DNA of 64,000 bases from Larix kaempferi (Eukaryota; Streptophyta; Pinopsida; Pinales; Pinaceae), in the NCBI GenBank assembly GCA_027924585.1, contig BSBM01000007.1, positions 10,197,501-10,261,500 of the forward strand. The letters run 5' to 3'. The notes below the pieces were generated by a model, which worked only from the letters and a program-made list of their open reading frames with translations, had not been told where the DNA came from and did no database searches. Positions 56,554 through 64,000 of this stretch are shown one piece after another. The translations under genes and the position numbers were made by a program. How positions within the stretch are numbered: position 1 is the first letter of the stretch; each line of letters opens with the position of its first letter.

Positions 56554-57851
56554 CCCATGGTATAGATGTAAAAGTTGAAGCCATTTTTCACATGGTGGTA
56601 GATGTGTTCTCCCATGGTGAAAAAGTAAGGGCTGGAGCCTTCCCCGAATAATGGTAAATGTGTTCTCCCATGTTGGTGGTGTAAGTGTTGGATGATGTGC
56701 ATCTGGGTTGTGCTTCGTGGACGATGAGATGATCTGAAGAGGACAATGCTATGATGATCAGGAGGATCATGGATGATGAGCATCAGGACGATGCTCCAGT
56801 TACTACTCTTTATATGTATATACATCATGTTGGATGCTTGGACCATGCATCTGTATATGTATCAGGTGAATACTTTGTATGATTAGGTAGGTCATGTATG
56901 TTGATATGTATCAGGTACATACGTTGTGTGATTAGGTGGATCATTTATCTATGTATGTATCAGGAGGATACATTGTATTGTCAAGTGGATCATGTATGAT
57001 TGATTATATGTATCAAGTAGATACTTGGTATGCATCAGGTAGATGCATTGTATGATCAGGATGATCATGGATGACAAGCTTCAGGATGTTGCTCTAGATG
57101 ACATACATCAAGATGATGCAGTGATGATGATCAGGATGATCATGTGTACATCAGGATGATGTATGGTGAGTATTAGGTTGATACTCTATGGACGTGGAAT
57201 AGGTTGTGCAGATAAGCATATAATTAGGGCTCGGGAGATTTGTAGATAGTCTTTCAAGGTTTTTCCTATGGCATATAATATGTCCCTAGGAGATCCGATA
57301 GGTTGGGCTGTGTGCCCGTAATAAGTCTTGGGATGCTCTTGCAAGGTTTTGCCATGACCACATGTAATTTGGCCCTGGGAGATCCTATAGGTAGATTTGT
57401 GTGCTCGTAACAACCTAGGATGCTCTTGCGAGGTTTTGTGGTGACCACATGCAATATGTCCCTCGGAGATCCTATAGGTAGAGCTGTGTGCTCGTAACAA
57501 CCTGGGATGCTCTTGCGAGTTTTGTGGTGAGGTCACATATAATATGGCCTTGGGAGATCCTACAGGTAGAGCCATCTACTCATAACAGCCTGGGATTATC
57601 TTGCGAGGTTTTGTGATGCATGTAATAAGTCCTAAGGATTCCACAGTATGGCCAGTGATGATAAAACCCAGTAGGTGGTGGGCCTACATCTAGTATGAAA
57701 AAGGACTGGCTCTAAAGAACTTTCTATGATGACTAGATTCAGAGATTGATTGAGATAGCAGCAGCAGTGATGATGACGATTATCCAGTGACGATGATCCA
57801 GAGAAGAAGACTTGTGCTAGAAGACCTGTGTCGAGAAATACCTTCCTAGTT
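56554..57851 (+). repeat. copia A-2 3' region, second piece, repeats
   Basis: The region holds CATGGTGGTAGATGTG units, then GATCATG/GTATCAGG units (56690-57180), then a tandem array of about 86-bp units (57230-57620) with GGAGATCCTATAGGTAGAGC and GGGATGCTCTTGCGAGG. The last 230 bp lead to the polypurine tract. No gene. Confidence 0.82.
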
Positions 57852-57860
57852 AAGAGGGAG
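57852..57860 (+). promoter_or_regulatory. Polypurine tract of copia A-2
   Basis: AAGAGGGAG directly precedes the 3' LTR. Confidence 0.85.
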
Positions 57861-58505
57861 TGTTGATGTATATGTAACTTGTGAATGTATTTCATATATG
57901 TATATTTTCTTCCTATAGAGATGTTATTATTACTCTATACAGAAGTGTTGTCATTTATATTGTAAGTGTCATAACTTATACTTGATGGGTTATTAGACCA
58001 CCTTATTGGGGTCGACCCTGTATAAGTCATGTGGGTCGAAGGGTTATTAGACCACCCTATTGGCGGTCGGCCATGTGGGTCAAAGGGTTATTAGACCACC
58101 CTATTGGGTGTCGGCCTAGTCAGCATTATGTTATGTGGTTAAGTTAAGGCCAACCTAGTAAAGATTATTAGGAAACTCAATTCAAGTATACATAGAGTGC
58201 AGGAGGCACTCTATTTCATCATTCTATTCTCTCTCACACTCTTGGGAGAGTGGTGCACTTGTGGAGGAGGAGAAGCTGCTGCTAGGTGATGTCTATCTCT
58301 TATGCTTGAGTTGTATCATTGCTCTATCTATCTCTGAGGAAGTTATTGGGGTTTTTCACCTTTATGGTTTTCCCCAAGTAAATTATGTGTCTCTTGTGTG
58401 CTTACATTATTGTGTCCATGATTGATATGTTGTAGATATGCTGTACATGTTGTTCTCTCATTTAAGATCCTAGATCAGATTGAAGTAAATTCTGAAAATC
58501 TAACA
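57861..58505 (+). repeat. 3' LTR of copia A-2
   Basis: 645 bp, TGTTGATGTATATG...AAATCTAACA, with three U3 repeats as in the 5' LTR. Confidence 0.92.
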
Positions 58506-58510
58506 CAAGA

Positions 58511-58779
58511 TATGGCACATACCTTAGCAAATTTAGAAATTTGTTGTTCATCTCTTTCATGTTCATGGTTCTGAATTTTAGATCATAAAATTCCTTAGAC
58601 TTTTCTTCATAATACTGTTCAGATAGGAATTTCTCCTTGAAATACCGTTTAAAAGTGCTCCAATTCACGTCTTTGTCCTTGATGCACTTCACTCTTTTGA
58701 TGTCCTGCCACTAGATATATGCCTTACCGATCAGGTTGTATATGGCCATTTTTTCTTTTAATGATTCTGAATAATCATA
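58511..58779 (-). pseudogene. gypsy-2 gag, N-terminal side of the split
   Basis: Minus-strand reading gives YDYSESLKEKMAIYNLIGKA, then WWQDIKRVKCIKDKDVNW, FKRYFKEKFLSEQYYEEKSK, and MNMKEMNNKFLNLLRYVPY. This is the retrotransposon gag core of a Ty3/gypsy element. The next expected codons are found at 16710 leftward (EEKTKIQKYL), proving it is the other half of gypsy-2. Its upstream end is cut at 58780 by another LTR. Confidence 0.9.
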
Positions 58780-59240
58780 TGTTGATGTATTTGTAACTTT
58801 GGAAGATATTCACTTGTATATTGTATGTATTACATTTGTACTTTATTGTATACCCAATGGAGATGTATTATTCCTTTGATTGGAAGTGTCGTCATGTGTA
58901 CTTGCAAGTGTCGCAAGTTATATTGTAAGTGTCGTAACTTATACTTGATGGGTTATTAGACCACCTATTGTGGTCAGCCCTGGATGAGTCATGTGGGTCA
59001 AAGGGTTATTAGACCACCCTATTGGGGGTCGTTCCAGTCAGCATTATGTTATGTGGGTAAGTTAGGGCTGACCTAGTTGAGTAAAGGTCAAGTGATGTAG
59101 TGTATAAATAGAGAGTGTCTCTCTCTCATTTTATACATTCTATTGCTCACTCACTTCGCATTAGTGAGAGAAGAGGAGGATGCACACAAAAGAAGGAGGA
59201 GCATGCTGCTGTAGATATCTATCTCTTGGGTTTCATCATG
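58780..59240 (+). repeat. Truncated family-A-like LTR
   Basis: It begins TGTTGATGTATTTGTAAC next to the gypsy-2 gag and contains two GGGTTATTAGACCACC motifs and a TATAAATAGAG box near 59102. Similarity to family A LTRs fades at about 59240, before the expected 3' third. It has an extra TACATTTGTACTTTATTG segment near the start, so it is a divergent subfamily. No second end or duplication is seen. Confidence 0.75.
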
Positions 59241-60359
59241 GTGATCGTTGTTGTTAGCACTCAAAACATTTTTTGTGATTAATTCTGGCGACATTGATGG
59301 TGCAAAACAGATCAGTTTGCATGATGGAGGTTTTAAACTTGGCCAAGAAAGAAGCATTTTTTCCTTGGGTGTACGATACCAAGGTCACAAAAAGAAGATT
59401 GTTTGAAAAGGAAAAAATCTTCATAACAAAGGAAAATTTGGTCCTATGAGCCTATGTTCAAATTCTAAGTGTCTATGAGGGACGAAGAGGATTTTCAAAG
59501 TTTATAGTTTAGCCAAAGTCAAAAGTTAAGAGGAAAAGTGCTTTTAATTTTTATATGAAATAACATAGCCTAAGCCCACATTCTACAAAGGAGGATTTGA
59601 TTTTTATAATGAGCCTAAATACTAATTAGAAACTGGAGCAAAAGATATGATGCCCAGCACCAAGGGCTTGTCAAATGACCAGAGCTGAGCCAGGGGCCCA
59701 CATAGCCTCCATGTTCCAAAGCGCCATGGACGGGAGCCTCCCTCTTTTGTTACTTAGTATATGTGAGGAGCAAGAAGGTATAAAAAGAAAGAGGGGAATT
59801 TGTTTCCATCGCATGTGGGATCAAATATGAGATTAAAAGCATGTATAAAAATGCATTGAAGCCAAACATGGCACACCTGGGTGCTTCTTCAAGTTTACAA
59901 GTTATGCAGAGGAAAGGTTGTTGCAACTGTATCTACGCCAGAAACACCATATATTATCACGACTGAAAAGAGAGGAAGCTAGTCTTATAGCTATCTCTTT
60001 TGAAAAGTATTAAGAATTTAATTTCAACACATGTCAAACACAGTTTAGCTCTGATATACAAACACCAAAGCAAGCCATGAGAAGGAGCTAGTGAGGGAAA
60101 AAGATGCTCATAATGGAAAGAAGATTGTTGGCTTTTGTTTCCAAAAATGATTGTTTCAACTGCATTGAGGAGAATGAGGAAGGTTTTAATTGATAGTAGG
60201 CAAAAGAGGCATGCCATGGGAGGATTATTTTTGAAAATTCAACAAGCAAGTGTCCAAAAGGGAAGAGTTTTCTAGCGTGCATCCAAGACGAATATTTCAA
60301 TCCAAAATAATATTTAACTCTCAATCGTCCATGCAAAATTGTTTTTACTCCTAGAGTGG
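59241..60359. other. Unassigned sequence, no gene recognised
   Basis: This AT-rich stretch has only short ORFs on both strands. TGGCGACATTGATGG near 59287 looks like a gypsy primer site but has no LTR end beside it. A TATAAAAAGAAAGAG lies near 59780. I cannot assign it. Confidence 0.4.
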
Positions 60360-60705
60360 CGAATAGAATTTACTATTTTGAAAAGATATTGAAAGAAGTG
60401 ACAGATCATTCTCTTTATCGATGAGATACATACAGTCGTTGGTGCATATGCTACAAGTGGAGCTATGGATACTGCTCTAGAATGCAACTTTAATGGTTGT
60501 TCCTTTGGACCGATATATTTCTGGATGTTGTTTACTTGACAAACAGATCTACCTTGTCGATGAAACTATTGCAAAATTAAAAATGGGAATGATGTCAAAA
60601 TTTACTGAATTGAATGAATTAGATGGATTTGGAAATATGATACATATGCAACTATCTAAATGAACGTCTTCATGATCCGGCTGCTGATTTAGAAACACTA
60701 AACTA
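60360..60705 (+). pseudogene. ClpB/HSP100 chaperone gene fragment (degenerate)
   Basis: In the frame starting at 60402 the sequence reads QIILFIDEIHTVVGAYATSG then AMD. This is the Walker B region of the first AAA+ domain of ClpB. After a gap, a second frame from about 60499 reads LDRYISGCCLLDKQIYLVDE then TIAKLKMGMMSKFTELNELD, matching the end of that domain and the start of the ClpB coiled coil. About 80 residues between the blocks are missing, and the frame differs. KEVT just before 60402 and RLHDPAADLETL near 60680 fit the flanking ClpB sequence more loosely. Plant ClpB proteins are hexameric disaggregases of cytosol or organelles; this copy is a dead fragment. The Walker A part is not found nearby. 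Confidence 0.72.
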
Positions 60706-62091
60706 AGCCAATGAGAGCTGAAGGTCAAACCCTTGCAAATTATTGATAATTGTATTATTATGAAAAGATAAAAGGTCGGGTTGTAAGCTGGGATCTTCCA
60801 AAGCATACACCTGGTCAAGAAATCAAAGACGAGCCACGATTCTCATATCACTATTACAAGTCCGTTCTTCTTTGGTAAACCATGTGATATATTCTAGATA
60901 CATCCCAAAGTTAGTTGCAACCATGGAATATGAAGAAAGAGAAACCACGATCATAAGATATATGCTCATCTATCATTAAATATATTGACAGCGTTAATAT
61001 CTTGAGATGATATTTGCAAAGATATCAGAAAGAACAATATCAAGGAGACTTATTCACGACATCTGTGTTTTCTATGCCTTCCATTCATATCTGACATTCT
61101 GCACCGAAGTTTGATGCTATGGCTATCTTGTTGTAGCCAAAGAAGAGACTGTTGGGTTTCATTACTCTACTAGCGCCATTGTTACTTTCTCAAATTTCAT
61201 TTCCTCTATTTTGTGTTTCGGGAAGCAGAGGTTGTTAAGCTTCTATTTGCAGAATTAGGTCGCTGAATTCTTTTTCCAGCTTATGTGAAGGTTGAATTGA
61301 CAAACATCATGGATTTGCTTTTGATCACAATGCAAAAAATGGCGGTATCTTACTTGAAATGCACAATTGATGGCTCTTAATACATTTCCGCACCATCGAC
61401 ATGCTCGGAAGATAGGAGAATCGGTGGTTGTGGAATACAAACCACCATCACACGTGTTCACTCTTGATACAATTACATATGGAAAAGCAGTATCGCAAAC
61501 CACTTAGAAATCTATGTGGAAACAGCTTACGTGGCACCCAAAAGCATTCTCTATTTATTGGTGAAACTCGTCATTTTATTTGTTTCGAGAAAGTGAATGG
61601 AGGAAATAAAAAAAAAAAAAAATAAGAAGCTAAGGCATAAACCCTAGCTCGTGGTGGCAAATATCATTGGTGAAATGAGGTGGAATCTCCATGATGCAAA
61701 CTCTAGTGCATGAAACCGTTCATGTGAATCACTCTTTGCAATTGGAGGAAGCGTCTCTTGCAGTAGTATGCTCTCATACAGTGGAATAAAATTGGAGCAC
61801 CAGTCCGATCGTAAATCTTACTCCACAGGTGGAAAAGAATCCAACGATAAATGGAAACCGACAGTTTAAGAAAATGACAAAGTTAGTTTTGCAGATTTCA
61901 GGATAAAGTTTCTTTTTGTGAAAATTAGGGTTAATGCATCAAACGAAAGATTTTTCAAGTCTTGAAAAATTCTTGCAATCAGAGATTTCTTTATTATTAT
62001 TGTAAAACTTTGTTTAAAGATTAGTTTTCAGATTTTAAAAGATTTATTTAAAAGAAACTTATCTTTAAAACAATACAGTTAGGGTTTGCTC
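60706..62091. other. Unassigned sequence, no gene recognised
   Basis: Short ORFs only. A 15-base A run lies at 61609-61622. I see no further ClpB sequence and no retroelement motif until the integrase tail at 62092. Confidence 0.4.
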
Positions 62092-62445
62092 ACAGAGCAA
62101 ATTTTACAAGAAGAACCAAATCATATGCAGAGGAGGATAAATCAAATGATAGAATTACATGAAGTTAGAGAAAATGCATATAACAAAACCCAAATGCATC
62201 AGGAGAAAATGAAGAAAACTTTTGACAGAAAGGTTAAAAAAAAGAATTTTCAGATAAATGATTTAGTTTTGAAGTGGGACTCTAGAAATGAAGATCACCA
62301 TGGGAAGTTTGAGTATTTATGGAAAGGTCCATATATTGTTGCAGGATATCAAGGGGAAAATGCATTTACCCTAAAAAATTGTAATGGAGAATTCTTTCCT
62401 GGAGGACCAGTAAATGGTAGACACCTCAAACATTATCTCTCTTGA
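62092..62445 (+). pseudogene. gypsy-3 integrase C-terminal fragment
   Basis: The 118-codon segment reads RRINQMIELHEVRENAYNKT, KKTFDRKVKKKNFQINDLVL, KWDSRNEDHHGKFEYLWKGP and PVNGRHLKHYLS, then TGA. This is the integrase C-terminal region of Ty3/gypsy (the TFD-K, F-DLVL-WD, W-GPY and NG-LK-Y pattern, typical of Tat/Athila-like elements). There is no ATG and nothing of the catalytic core upstream, so it is a 5'-truncated remnant. It is still free of stops. Confidence 0.85.
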
Positions 62446-62628
62446 AAGGACAGAGGTGAAAGAGAATTTTGTATAGTGTAAATATTTTCTTTTATCACAA
62501 AAAAAAAAAATGATGATATGAACCTTGATTTGCAGAAAAGTTTGAATGCAGCCCAATGGATCAGGCACTTGGTCTACGATGTTCTTTGCTACCTCACAGG
62601 GAGGATAGCATCCCCAGTTGGAGCCAGT
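62446..62628 (+). other. gypsy-3 3' untranslated region
   Basis: It includes a 13-base A run (about 62499) and ends GTTGGAGCCAGT at the putative LTR start. No clear G-rich polypurine tract is present; AGGGAGGATAG (about 62599) is the best candidate. Confidence 0.5.
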
Positions 62629-63521
62629 TGTTGACACTATATTTGAAAATACTCAAACCCTGAAAATTTGTCAAAAAATATCCAAAAGAAGTGAAGTTAC
62701 TATAGATGGGTGAAATAAAGGGTCATAATACAAAATTAACCAAAGAAGAACCTACATGTGCAATAGTCCAAAAATAATTATTGAAGAGGTTAAGTCTTGG
62801 TTAAGTTTCAACGGTGGAGAAGACAATAGTAGAGATCAATGGCTGTCGTGGTTTCCCGCACTGCCCAAAGGATCGTTTGCAAACGTTGGTGAGTGGTTGT
62901 GGACTTAATACCGCCAGAAACGTGTCATATTCTCATTGATCCGCATCAACGTGATAGTGGTATCACAAACCACTACAACACCATGAGAAACCACCAAAGG
63001 ATAATACACGGTGGGCCATAGCACGTGGCAGGATAATATGTGGCGCGCCATAGCACGTGGCAGATGCAAAAGGCATAAGGGAATACACCACATGTTGATA
63101 TAAATCGGAGGGACAATATACATTGGGGACAAATCAACGACCAAGATTCATCTACATCATGGAAAGTGCGCACTCGATAGAAGAAAGAGCGGTTGCAACA
63201 ATTAAACCACTCTAACAGGTGTAGGAAAATGGTTGATCCGCACACGGTAAAAACTGGAGAAGAAAACCATTATTGGGATTGCGGATACCACCATGGGAAA
63301 TAAAGGGATGCAAGATCTAATGGCTCAAATCAAAAGGCTTGTGATCAACGGTTGGATATCAAGTACATTTGGAAAGCTGCCAAAAAGTTAAGCAAAAAGG
63401 CTTATATAAAACAAAAGGGTTTCAAATAACGACATTTTGTATATGTATTGTTATCCCTGGGAACTCTGAACACTGGTGGAGATCAGCAGTTGCGACAGAA
63501 GGATAAAGACGTGTCTATACA
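62629..63521 (+). repeat. Putative gypsy-3 LTR
   Basis: It starts TGTTGACACTATATTTG after the integrase tail and is followed by a gag-like ORF, so position argues for an LTR. A TATA box (TTATATAAA) is at 63402. A candidate end is TATACA at 63521, with TGGTGACC at 63531 as possible primer site. A 17-base duplication GCCATAGCACGTGGCAG lies in U3 (63014 and 63047). No second copy is in the window, so the ends are provisional. Confidence 0.55.
63402..63409 (+). promoter_or_regulatory. TATA box of putative gypsy-3 LTR
   Basis: TTATATAA within GGCTTATATAAAAC, about 120 bp before the proposed LTR end and 180 bp before the downstream ATG. Confidence 0.6.
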
Positions 63522-63582
63522 GGTAGGGTCTGGTGACCTAGCCCACATTTTTAACGGAATTTTGTTTGTAGAAACGATTTAA

Positions 63583-64000
63583 ATGGAAACTGTACATGAT
63601 GTAGATGTTTTTAAAGCAAAAGAATCCCTAGAAGATAGAGATGGGGACATTCATGATACCCTAATCAGGTTACCAGTCGCTGAAGTTAAACTTAGGTTGT
63701 CTAAATTATTAGAAGAAGGTATAGACATGCACAGAGTCCACCAGTCATCCTTGTTAGTTTTCTGCCCGGACCAAATCCCATATTTTCCAGAATTTGTGTC
63801 GTGGTGTGCTAAGAATTATTCCAGAGAAGAAAGAACTGTTTTAGATAGTCAAAAAAACAGAGTCGTTTGTAAAATAGAGCCTGTCATTGTAATTAAAGCC
63901 CTAGAAATAGAATTTTCTCAAACCCTCGAGCCTGAAATTTTTTCTGAAACTTCTGTTATTGAATATTATCATCAAACCCTTCAAGATGATAGAGAAAATT
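63583..64000 (+). CDS. Gag-like ORF, open to the right edge (partial)
   Basis: ATG at 63583 opens a frame of 139 codons with no stop before the window ends. It reads METVHDVDVFKAKESLEDRD at the start, then IHDTLIRLPVAEVKLRLSKL, then PYFPEFVSWCAKNYSREERT, VCKIEPVIVIKALEIEF and ETSVIEYYHQTL. It is acidic and soluble, with no signal peptide. The pattern (short helix-rich region, ALEI/ALxIP block, then IEYY) resembles the first ORF or gag N-terminus of Tat-like gypsy elements; this is from memory of the family, not a search. It follows an LTR-like segment with TATA box, which fits. Undisturbed codon use suggests a recent copy. Confidence 0.65.
   Translation, partial: METVHDVDVFKAKESLEDRDGDIHDTLIRLPVAEVKLRLSKLLEEGIDMHRVHQSSLLVFCPDQIPYFPEFVSWCAKNYSREERTVLDSQKNRVVCKIEPVIVIKALEIEFSQTLEPEIFSETSVIEYYHQTLQDDREN

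Larger units (their letters stand above)
16716..58505 (+). mobile_element. Ty1/copia A-2, host of the whole nest
   Basis: The 5' LTR starts at 16716 and the 3' LTR ends at 58505. The flanks TAAGA (16711-16715) and CAAGA (58506-58510) are a TSD with one mismatch, and the gypsy-2 gag frame continues across it. Removing the nested insertions (G, A-3, F with A-4) leaves a normal-sized element: LTR, primer site, leader, gag stub, spacers, integrase stub, RT, RNase H, repeat-rich 3' region, polypurine tract, LTR. It lacks gag start, protease and integrase core, so it must have moved with proteins from another copy. Confidence 0.92.

Noticed and set aside
59283-59300. Gypsy primer binding site TGGCGACATTGATGG
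   Set aside because: No LTR end precedes it and no gag follows. Kept only as a note.
61609-61622. Poly(A) tail of a processed ClpB pseudogene
   Set aside because: It is about 900 bp beyond the last ClpB similarity, with no recognisable ClpB 3' part or target duplication between.

Overview
The window is plant nuclear DNA made almost entirely of LTR retrotransposons, most of them nested inside one another. The evidence is Ty1/copia polyproteins, Ty3/gypsy polyproteins, initiator-methionine-tRNA primer sites (TGGTATCAGAGC) and TG...CA LTRs with 5-bp target-site duplications (TSDs). The gypsy pol resembles the IFG7-like elements of conifers, so a large-genome gymnosperm is my best guess; the sequence does not prove it. 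I found no rRNA, tRNA, CRISPR or intact host gene. The only host-gene trace I recognise is a broken ClpB/HSP100 chaperone fragment near 60.4-60.7 kb.

Left part (1-16.7 kb). Gypsy-1 (minus, 1-3043) is a decayed gag-protease frame that runs off the left edge. An Arg/Ser-rich ORF lies upstream of it at 4530-4989. Next come a truncated minus-strand copia family A copy (A-1, 4992-7057), a plus-strand copia family D copy that lost its 5' end (7058-11876), and a minus-strand gypsy-2 (11877-16715) carrying gag, protease, RT, RNase H and integrase.

Central nest (16.7-58.5 kb). Copia A-2 (plus, 16716-58505) sits in the gag of gypsy-2, whose reading frame resumes at 58511. Inside A-2 are: a solo LTR (G) in its 5' LTR; a complete minus-strand copia A-3 (22226-29282) in its RT; and a solo LTR (F, 30201-56548) in its 3' region. 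Inside F is copia A-4 (plus, 31689-56328). Inside A-4 are copia B (plus, 36920-48556) in the 3' region and copia C-2 (plus, 50126-56006) in the 3' LTR. Inside copia B is copia C-1 (minus, 39658-45552), which has a 1342-residue uninterrupted gag-pol ORF and two LTRs that read as identical. Every level has readable ends and 5-bp duplications, so the order of insertion is fixed: gypsy-2, A-2, F, A-4, B, C-1.

Right part (58.5-64 kb). After the gypsy-2 gag remnant there is a truncated family-A-like LTR, about 2.8 kb holding the ClpB fragment, and then a plus-strand gypsy-3 arrangement: integrase C-terminus, putative LTR with TATA box, and the start of a new gag-like ORF that is open to the window edge.

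Family A is the most unusual component. Copies A-2 and A-4 share four internal deletions (gag start, gag middle, an RT core block, an RNase H block) and keep only a stub of integrase between long non-coding spacers with splice-site-like signals. This looks like a non-autonomous lineage mobilised in trans, and C-1 is the only element here that looks able to make a full set of proteins.
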